Source: Deltaproteobacteria bacterium
GTDB taxonomy: Bacteria; Desulfobacterota; Binatia; UBA1149; SPBQ01
Assembly: GCA_029262375.1 (NCBI GenBank)
Contig: JAJCZM010000020.1
Span: 1 to 64,000 of the forward strand
Reading direction: 5' to 3'
Length of the DNA stretch: 64,000 bases
The notes below the pieces were generated by a model that was not told where the DNA came from, made no database searches, and saw only the letters and a list, made by a program, of their open reading frames with translations. Position numbers and translations under genes: made by a program. Of this stretch, positions 1-8,477 are shown piece by piece (the stretch's first letter is position 1; every line of letters begins with the position of its first letter).

Positions 1-38
1 GGCCGCGCGCGTCACGGTGGACCGCGACGTACGCAGAC

Positions 39-75
39 AAAAAAAGAGGGCGTGAGGATCTCCCTCACGCCCTCT
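39..75 (-). terminator. Rho-independent terminator of the Cys-repeat gene
   Basis: A perfect 13-bp stem (AGAGGGCGTGAGG at 45-57 paired with 63-75) closes a 5-nt loop. It is followed on the minus strand by a run of seven T (39-45 on the plus strand is all A). It lies 30 bases past the stop of the minus-strand gene ending at 105, the classic position and form for an intrinsic terminator. Confidence 0.9.
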
Positions 76-104
76 CTCAAGGACTCTAGCTGTCGCTTCC
101 GTCC

Positions 105-1574
105 CTACTCGACGGCCGCGAATGTCGGGCACACGAACTCATCGGGAAGCCCAACGAGCCTACGTAGCGCGATGAGGGCATCGGTGGCGGTAACCGTCAT
201 CGACGAGTTGACGTCGCAGGTGCAGAGGTTGCACTCGTCGAGGCCAACAGAGGCGCGTAGGATGACCTGTGCATCGATGATCGTGATGCGCTGCGCGGCT
301 TGATCGTGCGGGTTGCCGCACGAAGGTACGCACTCACCGCCGTCGCAGAGCGAACAGTCGCTGTCGCAGAGCGGCTGCGCGACGCAGCGACCTTCCGAGC
401 ACAGTGTCTCCGCGACGCAGATGTCGCCTTCCTGGCAGTCCGTGCTGAGGACGCACTCAGGCGTGGCATCGACGCAGATGCCTTCGTTGCTGCAGAACTG
501 GCCGTCGATGCAGTCGAGATCGTCTACGCAGCCACCGTCGGGGTCGACGCACATTGCGTTCTCGTTGCAAGCTTGGCCGTCGGCACAGTCGGCGTCGGTC
601 GTGCACTCGGGTGCCGGATCGACGCAGACACCGGCGTCGTTGCAGATCTGGCCTTCGGCGCAGTCGACGTCGGTCGTGCACTCGGGTGCCGGATCGACGC
701 AGACACCGGCGTCGTTGCAGATCTGGCCTTCGGCGCAGTCGTCGTCGGTCGTGCACTCGGGCGTGTCGCCGTCGACACAGACATTCGCGTCGTTGCAGAC
801 CTGGCCTTCGGCGCAGTCCGAGTCGAATGTGCACTCGGGGGCCGGATCGACGCAGTTGCCGGCGTCGTTACAGACCTGACCTTCGGCGCAGTCGGCATCG
901 ATCGTGCACTCGGGTGCCGGATCGACACACGTGCCGTCGGCGCAGAACTGCTCGCCGGCGCAATCCGTATCGTCGATGCAGTCGCCGTCTGGATCTACGC
1001 AGGTGCCGGCGTCGTTGCAGGACTGTCCGGCGACGCAGTCGTCGCTGGTCTCACAATCGCCGTCGGGCGTGACGCATTCGCCGACCGGGTTGCAGCGAGT
1101 TTCCCCGTCGCAATGGTCGTCGCTATAGCAGGACTTGCAGGCGCCGAGGCGATCGCCGTGGCCGATGTGCTTCGCCAGTGAGTGTTCACTGACGCGTAGC
1201 GTGACGCGTTTGTCCGGGCACCGCCGCGGTATGTGGCAGATGAGGACGCGATTCTTGCCGTTTCGCGATTCGACGAGCAATCCGCTGTCCGTCGAGCGAT
1301 GGACGCGCTCGTTGCGGCGGTACGAATCGGACGCGCCGTGACTGTCGCTGTCTCCATGACGGCGGCTGTCGCTGTCGCCTTGGTGGCGGCTGTCGCTGTC
1401 CCCTTGGTGGTGGCTGTCACTGTCACCGCCGCATCGCGACGCGAACGCATTCGTCGATGTGAGGAGTATGCACAGGGCGCTGAACACGAGCAGCATCGTG
1501 ACGTGATAGAGCGGCTTCGTGTCGCGTGAGATGGCGATTGCCTGGGGGCGATGGTGTGAGTGTAAGCGTTTCAC
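105..1574 (-). CDS. Secreted Cys-rich repeat protein with dockerin-like C-terminus
   Basis: About 489 aa. A signal peptide (MLLVFSALCILL..NAFA) precedes a His/Asp/Ser-rich tract of GDSDS repeats. About ten 25-residue units follow, patterned C-x4-D-C-x-x-G-Q-x-C-x-x-x-x-x-C-V-D-P. The C-terminus has two short helices with dockerin-like aliphatic and Asp positions (IIDAQVILRASVGL, TDALIALRRLVGL). I chose a GTG start because AAGGAGA sits 6 bases upstream; a longer frame is open to 1658. Units 6 and 7 are almost identical at DNA level. Likely a cell-surface or secreted structural/adhesive protein; no catalytic motif is seen. It ends in its own terminator. Confidence 0.8.
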   Translation of the reverse strand: MKRLHSHHRPQAIAISRDTKPLYHVTMLLVFSALCILLTSTNAFASRCGGDSDSHHQGDSDSRHQGDSDSRRHGDSDSHGASDSYRRNERVHRSTDSGLLVESRNGKNRVLICHIPRRCPDKRVTLRVSEHSLAKHIGHGDRLGACKSCYSDDHCDGETRCNPVGECVTPDGDCETSDDCVAGQSCNDAGTCVDPDGDCIDDTDCAGEQFCADGTCVDPAPECTIDADCAEGQVCNDAGNCVDPAPECTFDSDCAEGQVCNDANVCVDGDTPECTTDDDCAEGQICNDAGVCVDPAPECTTDVDCAEGQICNDAGVCVDPAPECTTDADCADGQACNENAMCVDPDGGCVDDLDCIDGQFCSNEGICVDATPECVLSTDCQEGDICVAETLCSEGRCVAQPLCDSDCSLCDGGECVPSCGNPHDQAAQRITIIDAQVILRASVGLDECNLCTCDVNSSMTVTATDALIALRRLVGLPDEFVCPTFAAVE

Positions 1575-1996
1575 GTTAAGTCTCCTTGCGCGCATTGCGC
1601 AGCGATCACCTCGACCGCTACGACGACGTTGAAGGCCCACCCCCGTTAGCGTCAACACGCTTTTGTCCGTGACCGTTACATCGACTCGATGCTTGGTCGC
1701 AGCGCATGCGGTGCGTAACTCATCGTGAGAATCTCTCTCATTTCGCTACACATCCCATGGCGTTTGTCTTCGCGATTGCCTTGTCGGCACGAAAATATTT
1801 TTCGGCGTCAGGTCGCAGTTTTGGAAGGGGCAAGGGGGGTGCTCGTTTCGAAACTCGCGCACCCTTGCAACGCCGAACTGTCCGAAACACAGAGAAACGA
1901 TGGTTCTAGGAAGGTTGCGCTCGTGCGTCTCGATTCTGGAATGAACTCTGGTCTCGCACGTTTACTCACGGCCCGGGCTCTGGTTAAACCGCAACG
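1575..1996. other. Divergent intergenic region, 422 bp
   Basis: Lies between the minus-strand Cys-repeat gene and the plus-strand SDR gene, so it should carry both promoters. The one conspicuous element is an AT-rich near-palindrome GAAAATATTTTTC (1791-1803) in otherwise GC-rich DNA, which could be an UP element or regulator site. Short open frames here look like non-coding chance frames. Confidence 0.4.
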
Positions 1997-2776
1997 ATGT
2001 CTGAACTCGTCAAGTTCTCTCGCTCGGTCGCCGGGCACACCGTCATTGTTACGGGCGCCGCCAGCGGTATGGGGCGCGCGGAGGCAAGGCTCTTCGCTGC
2101 GGAAGGCGCTCGAGTCGCTGTCACGGACGTCAACGAAGACGGTGCGCGCGCTGTTGCCGACGAGATCGAAGCCGCCGGAAAGAGCGCCGTCGCCTGGAAG
2201 CTCGACGTGGCCGATCGCAACGATGTCGAGCGTGTTGTGGCTGAGATTGTCGCGGAGTTCGGGGGCGTGGACGTATTGGTCAACAACGCCGGCATTGCCG
2301 GCTTCGAACTGCTCGAAGCGGAGGCCTATGAGGACCTCTGGGAGCGCACGTTACGCGTCAATCTAACCGGCGAAATGCGCATGATCCGTGCCTGTCTACC
2401 GCATCTTCATCGCAGCGCCGCCGGCCGAATCATCAATATCGCCTCGACCGAAGGTCTCGGTGCTACGGCGCACAACAGTGCCTACGTTGCGGCGAAACAT
2501 GGAGTGGTCGGTCTCACCCGCGCGCTAGCCGTCGAATTGGGTCGCGGCAACATCACGGTCAATTGTGTCTGCCCAGGGCCGATTGTAACCGGAATGACCG
2601 AAGTAATTCCCGACGAAGCGAAAGAGAAATTTGCTCGGCGTCGCGTCCCCGCGCGCCGCTACGGAGATCCCGAAGAAGTCGCGCACGCAGTACTCAGTCT
2701 CGCGCTTCCGGCGTCGTCGTTTATTAACGGGGTTGCGCTTCCCGTTGACGGAGGACTGCTCGTACAGAACACGTGA
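1997..2776 (+). CDS. SDR family oxidoreductase
   Basis: 259 aa, the normal length for a classical short-chain dehydrogenase/reductase. It shows the Rossmann glycine motif TGAASGMG (residues about 20-27), the NNAG motif, a catalytic Ser in NIAST and the YVAAK active site, then a PG..T substrate loop. Such proteins reduce or oxidise carbonyl/hydroxyl groups with NAD(P)H in the cytoplasm. The substrate cannot be told; 3-oxoacyl or hydroxysteroid-type substrates are both possible. The VOC protein gene follows 37 bases downstream on the same strand, so the two are probably co-transcribed. Confidence 0.9.
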   Translation: MSELVKFSRSVAGHTVIVTGAASGMGRAEARLFAAEGARVAVTDVNEDGARAVADEIEAAGKSAVAWKLDVADRNDVERVVAEIVAEFGGVDVLVNNAGIAGFELLEAEAYEDLWERTLRVNLTGEMRMIRACLPHLHRSAAGRIINIASTEGLGATAHNSAYVAAKHGVVGLTRALAVELGRGNITVNCVCPGPIVTGMTEVIPDEAKEKFARRRVPARRYGDPEEVAHAVLSLALPASSFINGVALPVDGGLLVQNT

Positions 2777-2813
2777 ACACTCGAACGTGGCACCTGGGCC
2801 AACGGAGATAGCG

Positions 2814-3275
2814 ATGGCGACAATGCGATTCAATCATATGGAACTCACGTTCGGGGAAGGGCAGCTCACCGACGAGCTGCGTGCCGACATCTCGGAATTC
2901 TACGCGCAGATACTCGGCTGGACGTCGATGGACGTCGAAGTGCTCGAGCAGAAGGCCTTGCTGTTGGCCGCCGACGAAGAGGTCAGCCAGTTCATTTTGT
3001 TGGCCGAGAGTCCGAAACCGATACAGTCACCCGGCTATGATCATCTCGGTGTGCTGCTGGAGACGCGCGCAGAGGTCGACGCGGTGCTGGCCAAGTGTCG
3101 CGACATCCAAGCCCGCGATGACCGGGTCCAAATCAAGGAGTATCCGGATCTAGACCAAGAGGTCGTCGTCGTTCGGGCCTTCTATGTGAAATACTTGTTA
3201 CCCATCTGGCTGGACGTTCAGTGCTTGGAATGGGCCGACGGGGCGGCTCCGGCGCGCAAATGGACATACAAATGA
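2814..3275 (+). CDS. VOC (glyoxalase/dioxygenase-fold) family protein
   Basis: 153 aa. The start is the ATG after GGAGATAGCG; the frame is open further upstream, but that part overlaps the SDR gene. It begins with a beta strand MRFNHMELTF and has a second module at YDHLGVLLETRAEVDAV, the paired beta-alpha-beta-beta-beta pattern of vicinal-oxygen-chelate proteins. Candidate metal ligands are the His in NHMEL and the His in DHLGV. It may act with the upstream SDR on an aromatic or CoA-linked intermediate, but the reaction is unknown. Confidence 0.7.
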   Translation: MATMRFNHMELTFGEGQLTDELRADISEFYAQILGWTSMDVEVLEQKALLLAADEEVSQFILLAESPKPIQSPGYDHLGVLLETRAEVDAVLAKCRDIQARDDRVQIKEYPDLDQEVVVVRAFYVKYLLPIWLDVQCLEWADGAAPARKWTYK

Positions 3276-3386
3276 GGGTTTTCCGGCGGAGCGACCGGTC
3301 GGATTGATACCATAGTAGGGCTATCGAGCCTGCGAGCATCCATCTTCGCAGGCCGATCGACGAATCTCGACAAGAGGCCCTACCAA

Positions 3387-5438
3387 ATGGCGACTGACCC
3401 CATAACGCGAAACGACGCCTTTCAATGCATACGCTCAAGCGTTCTCACCGGCCTTTGCGTCGCCGCGCTTGATGCGTCGTTCACGCTCTTCGTTCTGCGC
3501 AACGACACTCGCTTCGAGGGCACGTACGTCGTCGACTCGTGGTCGACCCTTCTCTCGCACTCCGTGCTCGGTGCCCTTCTGGGAGCCGTTGGTGCTGCGA
3601 TTCTGGTCGCTGCGCGGTCGGCGAACAAGCCACAGATTGCCGGTATCGGCCGCGCCTTCGCTCCGGTGCTTTGGTCTTATGTCATCTCTCTCGGGTTCAT
3701 CGCGTCGTACGGATATGCGATGGCAGGCACGACCGCGAAGGTCGACGGTGTCGGCGCGAAAACGTTCGCGTTCTCGATTCTGTTGAGTCTGTTCGTCGGA
3801 ATGCGCATCTATCGTCGTGAACTCGAGCCGTGTGAGGACTCGTCTCGTCGCGCGGGTGGCATGCGCACGACGTCGCTGGTCGTGGCGGCTGCACTTGCCA
3901 GCACCGGCATGTGGAGCAGTGGTCAGGACCGCGATGCGTTCATCGCGCGCAATATGTCGGGGATCGATCAGCCGCACGCTGCGTCCGACAATCGTCCCAA
4001 TATTCTCTTCGTTACTATCGATACTCTACGCGCCGACCATCTCGGTCCGTATGGCTACACGCGAATCAAGACCCCGGCGCTCGACGCACTGGCTGCCGGT
4101 GGCGTCGTCTTCGAACAGATGACGGCTCAGTCGTCGTGGACCCGTTCGAGCTTCGGGTCCATGTGGACCTCGCGCACACCGTCGTTTCATGGGGCGAATT
4201 GGAAGCTCAAGAAGGCCACGCGTTGGGACAACCGCAACGACACGCTTTTCTCGGACGGCCTGCATTCCGATCTACCGACCATGGCGCAGGTGCTCTCCGA
4301 ATCGGGGTACCGAACCGTTGGCATCAATACGAACATTCAGACGGCCAAGATGTTCGGTTTCGACAAAGGCTTCGATAACTACATCGACTACTCGAGGCCT
4401 GTAAGCATCACCGGCCGTTCCGTTCTTTGCCACGGCATGCGTGCGCACAATCACGACGCGTGCAATCTGCTTACGTCGAAGGACGAGGCCTACGAGTATC
4501 AGCCGGGCGACCGCGTTCTCGACACGGCGCTAAAGGCTGCTGAGAAGCTGTCGAAGAGCGGCGGCCCATTCTTCTTGTGGGTGCATTTCATGGATGTGCA
4601 CGGTCCCTACAAGCCGCATACGAGCGATCGCGAGGTCGTCGACTATGACGATCTGGAACGCTGGCTCTCCGGCGATAATCCCGATCTGGATTGGGCGCGC
4701 GAGCGTATGATTGAGGCCTACGACGAGGAGATTGTCTACACGGACCAGAACGTCGGTAAGTTGATCTCTTACTTCGATTCGACCGAAGGACTCGATGACA
4801 CCTTCATCGCGGTGACAGCGGATCACGGCGAAGAGATGGTCGAGCGCTGGAAACCTCAGTCGGTGCGTGACGAAGGCTTCTACTTCTACTACCGCGGCTA
4901 CGGCCACGGCCACACGATGTACGACGACCAGATCGGCGTGCCGCTCATCGTTCGCATGCCGGATCGGTCGTTCTCCGGCACGCGAATTCCGTGGGTAGCG
5001 CAACACATCGATCTACTGCCGACGCTCGCGGCAGTCGCAGGTATCGATCTCAGTACGCGCGACGACGGATTCGAAGGGACGAACCTACTTGCCTATCTCG
5101 AAGCCGGCACTGCTCCCGAAGAGCGTCGCGCGAAGTCCGAGATGAATTGCTACGGTCCTGAGGTCAAGTCTCTGCGCTCCGACATGGATAAATTCGTACT
5201 GCGAGTCCAAGACGGCGGCGAGGAGTTCTACGACTTGGTCGCCGATCCCGGTGAGACCTCAAACGCCATCAAGACGCAGTTCGCGACGGCCGCTGTCGTA
5301 CGCGATTGGCTAGACGAATGGCTGGCCTCCGTTCCTGAGATGCCTACCGGCGATGCCGACGTAGACAAGGGTCGAGGCGAACGAGGGCACGGAGACGACG
5401 TCGAAGAGCGTCTGAAGGCGCTCGGCTATATCCAGTGA
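3387..5438 (+). CDS. Membrane-anchored sulfatase-fold (alkaline phosphatase superfamily) enzyme
   Basis: 683 aa. The first 175 residues contain four to five hydrophobic segments. A sulfatase-type catalytic domain follows from PNILFVTIDTLRADH (about 204-218), with metal-binding Asp212 and a late ADHGEE motif. In the position of the Cys/Ser that sulfatases convert to formylglycine (nine residues before the T in MWTS) there is Thr252. That is as in LtaS and phosphoethanolamine transferases, so a phosphotransferase or phosphoesterase role is more likely than true sulfatase activity. The protein ends LKALGYIQ, a tail shared with the second sulfatase-fold protein at 52 kb. The active domain is probably periplasmic. 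Confidence 0.85.
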   Translation: MATDPITRNDAFQCIRSSVLTGLCVAALDASFTLFVLRNDTRFEGTYVVDSWSTLLSHSVLGALLGAVGAAILVAARSANKPQIAGIGRAFAPVLWSYVISLGFIASYGYAMAGTTAKVDGVGAKTFAFSILLSLFVGMRIYRRELEPCEDSSRRAGGMRTTSLVVAAALASTGMWSSGQDRDAFIARNMSGIDQPHAASDNRPNILFVTIDTLRADHLGPYGYTRIKTPALDALAAGGVVFEQMTAQSSWTRSSFGSMWTSRTPSFHGANWKLKKATRWDNRNDTLFSDGLHSDLPTMAQVLSESGYRTVGINTNIQTAKMFGFDKGFDNYIDYSRPVSITGRSVLCHGMRAHNHDACNLLTSKDEAYEYQPGDRVLDTALKAAEKLSKSGGPFFLWVHFMDVHGPYKPHTSDREVVDYDDLERWLSGDNPDLDWARERMIEAYDEEIVYTDQNVGKLISYFDSTEGLDDTFIAVTADHGEEMVERWKPQSVRDEGFYFYYRGYGHGHTMYDDQIGVPLIVRMPDRSFSGTRIPWVAQHIDLLPTLAAVAGIDLSTRDDGFEGTNLLAYLEAGTAPEERRAKSEMNCYGPEVKSLRSDMDKFVLRVQDGGEEFYDLVADPGETSNAIKTQFATAAVVRDWLDEWLASVPEMPTGDADVDKGRGERGHGDDVEERLKALGYIQ

Positions 5439-5441
5439 TCC

Positions 5442-5888
5442 CTAATCTACGTCCGCGCGTTTCGAGAAGTCTTTACTGAACCAGCGCTGCGGGCGCATGC
5501 GGATGACGATCTCTGGAGTCGTGCCGTCGGGGCGCGTGGCATCCACGTAGGCGTCACCAAGTTCCTTGCCGAGGTAGCGCGCCGTGAGCGCGCGCACGTC
5601 ACGGTCGACGTCCGCCGGCTCCCGCGAAACGACGGGACCTTCCACACTCACGTATTTCGGCGGCATTTCCTCGCTCTGCGCGACGAAGCTGATGCGCGTG
5701 CCGACTTCGATCAGGCGCGCCTTGCGTGAATCGGGTGGGGTGATGATGGTCACGTCACCGCCAGGCTCGTAGAGGTACCAGATGGGCACCGTCATGGGGC
5801 CACGCGCGCCGTCCGCTACGCTGACGACTCCCACATGGAGTTCGGCCAGAAACCGCTCGCGATCTTCCTTCGTCATGGCTGTGGACAC
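5442..5888 (-). CDS. Pyridoxamine 5'-phosphate oxidase-like flavin/F420-binding protein
   Basis: About 148 aa, split beta-barrel PPOX fold: MTKEDRERFLAELHVGVVSVAD, then GPMTVPIWYLYEPGGDVTI and a strand VSVEGPVV. GTG at 5888 is chosen because GAAGGAG lies 9 bases upstream; a shorter ATG start is at 5876. Members use FMN or F420 to reduce varied substrates or quench reactive species. It is the downstream gene of the KstD-like flavoprotein, separated by about 100 bases that are almost entirely a tandem repeat. Its stop is 3 bases from the end of the convergent sulfatase-fold gene. Confidence 0.8.
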   Translation of the reverse strand: MSTAMTKEDRERFLAELHVGVVSVADGARGPMTVPIWYLYEPGGDVTIITPPDSRKARLIEVGTRISFVAQSEEMPPKYVSVEGPVVSREPADVDRDVRALTARYLGKELGDAYVDATRPDGTTPEIVIRMRPQRWFSKDFSKRADVD

Positions 5889-5903
5889 GGTGGCTTCTCC
5901 TTC

Positions 5904-5983
5904 GCAATCGCTCTCGCTGCTTGGCAATCGCTTTCGCTGCTCCGCAATCGCTTTCGCTGCTTGGCAATCGCTCTCGCTAACGC
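5904..5983. repeat. Tandem repeat, 4 x 20 bp
   Basis: Four consecutive 20-base units with consensus GCAATCGCTYTCGCTGCTYS (last unit diverged at its 3' end) start at 5904, 5924, 5944 and 5964. The array fills the gap between the stop of the flavoprotein gene (5992) and the Shine-Dalgarno of the PPOX-like gene (start 5888), so it would be transcribed in the inter-cistronic RNA. Confidence 0.9.
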
Positions 5984-5991
5984 TTGATTGC

Positions 5992-7431
5992 TTATGCTTG
6001 TCCGGTTGCTGCGTGGCGGCCGGCGCGTCGTCCGAAGAACGTTCCGTCGCCGATCGAGATCCCGCTGTTGTAACCCGGAGCTGCGATACATGCCGTCGCC
6101 CGACCGGCGCCGTACAAACCAGGGATTGTCTCTCCGGCGGGTGTCAGAACCTGAGCGTCATGGTTGGTGCGTAGGCCGCCCAGTGTGAATGCGGCGTACA
6201 GGGACGTCGCGGTCGTGCAATCCAACGCTCCGTACGGCGGCCGCAGCGGCACAACGTACTCAGGGCTCTTGTGGAATACTGGATCCTCTCGATTCTCTGC
6301 ATGGCGATTGTATAGTCCGAGCGTTGCCTCGAGGCTGCCGGCGGGCAGGCCGAGCGCGCCTTCCAGTTCTTCGACGGTCTCACCGACGCCGGAGACTTCT
6401 CGCTCGACATCCGGCCGCTCGAACGTCTCGCCGTCGAGCACGAGGTAGGCCTTGCCGTCTTGATGGTAGAGGGCGTGCTCGCCGAGCGCGCCCATGTAGG
6501 CGTCTTCGTTGATGAAGCGCTGCCCCTGCGCGTTTACGAGGATGCCGCGAGAGATCCGTTTGGGCGGAATGATCGGCAACGAGATCGACCCCATTGCCAT
6601 ATTGATCGCAGCCGCACCGACGGAGATCCCCATGCTAATGCCGCTGCCGTCGTCGCCTTCGGCGCCTACTCGGAACATGCACTGGCGCAGCAGCGGCGCG
6701 TACGTGGCCAGCATCTGCTTGTTGTTGATGAAGCCGCCGGTCGTGAGCACGACGCCCTTGCGTGCGCGTACAACGAACTCCGCGCCGTCGCGCTTGGTGA
6801 CCGCGCCGATCACGCGGCCGTCGTCGTCCACGATCAGCCGCTGCGCGCGTGTGTCGGTCAGCGTTTCGACGCGTGATTCGTCGAGTGCCTCGACCAGCTT
6901 TTGCATCAGCAGCCAGCCGGTTTGATTGGGGGTCGCCGGGACGTGCCCTCGCGGTGCCGGCTTCGCGATCTCGTTGTACGGCCAGACGTCTTCGTTGCCG
7001 GAGAACACCAGACCGTCATCGCTAGGCGGTTCTCCGCTGTAGCCTGGGTAGAAAACGGCCTTGAAAGGGACGTCGTAGTCGAGAAACCACTGGTAGTGCT
7101 CGAGGCTGTGTTCGCAGTAGAGCGATATCTTCGGCTCGTCAGGGTTCGGGCCCGACGATGCCATCAGATACTTGTACATGTCCTCGGTCGTGTCTTCGAA
7201 GCCGCAATCCGTCTGCAGCTGCGTGCCGCCGCCGAGGTAGATCACGCCGCCCGACATGGCCGACGTTCCACCGCCGCCGCTCGCCCGTTCCAGGACGACG
7301 ACGTCGGCGCCGCACTTGGCCGCGTCGAGTGCGGCTGCCGCGCCGGCGCAGCCAAGACCGATCACGAGCACATCGGTCTCGCGATCCCAGTTCGGTATTT
7401 CTCGTTCGCGTTGCGCGCTTGAGCTCACCAT
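5992..7431 (-). CDS. FAD-dependent oxidoreductase, KstD/fumarate-reductase flavoprotein-like
   Basis: 479 aa. The N-terminus has the FAD dinucleotide fold VLVIGLGCAGAAAALDAA followed by LERASGGGGTSAMSGG, typical of the fumarate reductase/3-ketosteroid-dehydrogenase superfamily. The C-terminus has the second FAD contact GLYGAGRATACIAAPGYNSG. These enzymes introduce or remove C=C bonds next to a carbonyl, for example in steroid rings. The neighbouring crotonase, LLM oxidoreductase, thiolase and DUF35 genes make a steroid- or cyclic-ketone-type substrate plausible, but the substrate is not visible in sequence. It is transcribed ahead of the PPOX-like gene and divergently from the crotonase gene. 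Confidence 0.85.
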   Translation of the reverse strand: MVSSSAQREREIPNWDRETDVLVIGLGCAGAAAALDAAKCGADVVVLERASGGGGTSAMSGGVIYLGGGTQLQTDCGFEDTTEDMYKYLMASSGPNPDEPKISLYCEHSLEHYQWFLDYDVPFKAVFYPGYSGEPPSDDGLVFSGNEDVWPYNEIAKPAPRGHVPATPNQTGWLLMQKLVEALDESRVETLTDTRAQRLIVDDDGRVIGAVTKRDGAEFVVRARKGVVLTTGGFINNKQMLATYAPLLRQCMFRVGAEGDDGSGISMGISVGAAAINMAMGSISLPIIPPKRISRGILVNAQGQRFINEDAYMGALGEHALYHQDGKAYLVLDGETFERPDVEREVSGVGETVEELEGALGLPAGSLEATLGLYNRHAENREDPVFHKSPEYVVPLRPPYGALDCTTATSLYAAFTLGGLRTNHDAQVLTPAGETIPGLYGAGRATACIAAPGYNSGISIGDGTFFGRRAGRHAATGQA

Positions 7432-7491
7432 AGAGCGCTCTTATCTACTAGCGTGCCACCGAATGGGCAATGCGTCGCGGTGCGCGAGCAA

Positions 7492-7537
7492 GCGCCGTAT
7501 GCCCGGGCATGCCTCGGCATGCCCGGGCATACGGCGC
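7492..7537. repeat. Perfect 22-bp inverted repeat (palindrome) in divergent promoter region
   Basis: The arm GCGCCGTATGCCCGGGCATGCC (7492-7513) is exactly mirrored at 7516-7537 with only TC between. It sits in the 193-bp gap between the divergent flavoprotein and crotonase genes. The arms contain nested smaller palindromes (CCCGGG, GCATGC). It could be an operator for a dimeric or tetrameric regulator, or a cruciform/hairpin element; the sequence alone does not decide. Confidence 0.85.
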
Positions 7538-7624
7538 AGGCGTTCTACGCACGCCGCGCGCGCACGGCAGGGAGGTTCCTATTGGTTCTTGTCGTTGCTT
7601 CCAGTTACCGTCGCGGGCGATTGC

Positions 7625-8467
7625 ATGGACTACCAAGACATCACGTTTGAACTGGACTGCGGTGTCGCCGTCATTACGCTCAATCGCCCGGAAGCGCGCA
7701 ACGCGTTTTCCGGTCCGATGGGACGCGAGCTCGGCGCCGCCTACGCGCACTGCGATAGCAATGACGACGTCCGCGTGGTCGTGCTCACTGCGGCCGGTAG
7801 TGATTTCTGCGTCGGTGCGGATTTTTCCGATGGCGCCGACGTTTTCGAGAAGCAAGACGAGTCCGCGTTCAGCGCCGACGCCGGAGTGAACCCGCCGGCG
7901 TTTGCCATACGCAAGCCGGTCATTGCGGCGGTCAATGGCAACGCGGTCGGTATCGGACTCTCACTGCCGATGCAGGCAGACATCCGCATCTTTGCGCGTG
8001 AGGGGAAGTACGGATTCCTGCACGTGCGCCGCGGCGTGCTTCCCGATTGCTACGCCCACTATACGGTTCCGCGTGCGATCGGATTGGCGCGGGCCGCCGA
8101 ACTCTTTTTGACCGGTCGTAAGCTCAGTGGCGACGAGATCGCCGAGTACGGTCTTGCGAGTAAGGTGCTACCGGCGAGCGAGGTCGTGCCCGCCGCGCTC
8201 GAGATGGCGCGCGACATCGCGATCAACGTGGCGCCGATGTCGGCGGCCGTTTGTAAGAAGCTGCTCTGGGAATCGCAAGGCAAGACGCCGGTGCAGATCG
8301 AGAAGCTCGAAACCGGATTGCATCATCTGCTGATGGGCGAGCCCGATGCGCTCGAAGGCGCGATGGCGTTCATCGAGCGGCGCGATCCCGAGTGGAAGCT
8401 CGCGGTCAGCACGCACTGGCCGCAGCATTGGCCCGACGGTTCGTTGGACGACACGACCGAGGACTGA
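7625..8467 (+). CDS. Crotonase (enoyl-CoA hydratase/isomerase) family protein
   Basis: 280 aa from ATG (MDYQDITFELDCG). The crotonase fold is clear: VAVITLNRPEARNAFS, the CoA/oxyanion-hole motif CVGADFSDG, and PVIAAVNGNAVGIG. Both glutamates of classical hydratases appear replaced: Ser where GLEL-type Glu is expected, and His in FLHVRRG. An Asp follows in GVLPD, a position used by some isomerase-type members. So it is a crotonase-fold acyl-CoA enzyme, not necessarily a hydratase. The gene lies 10 bases ahead of the LLM oxidoreductase, likely co-transcribed, and divergent to the KstD-like gene across the large palindrome. Confidence 0.85.
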   Translation: MDYQDITFELDCGVAVITLNRPEARNAFSGPMGRELGAAYAHCDSNDDVRVVVLTAAGSDFCVGADFSDGADVFEKQDESAFSADAGVNPPAFAIRKPVIAAVNGNAVGIGLSLPMQADIRIFAREGKYGFLHVRRGVLPDCYAHYTVPRAIGLARAAELFLTGRKLSGDEIAEYGLASKVLPASEVVPAALEMARDIAINVAPMSAAVCKKLLWESQGKTPVQIEKLETGLHHLLMGEPDALEGAMAFIERRDPEWKLAVSTHWPQHWPDGSLDDTTED

Positions 8468-8477
8468 CCGAACGCCT

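Noticed and set aside
300-1181. 293-aa plus-strand frame with regular repeats
   Set aside because: Repeats mirror the Cys-repeat gene on the other strand. The minus strand has the signal peptide, ribosome-binding site and terminator.
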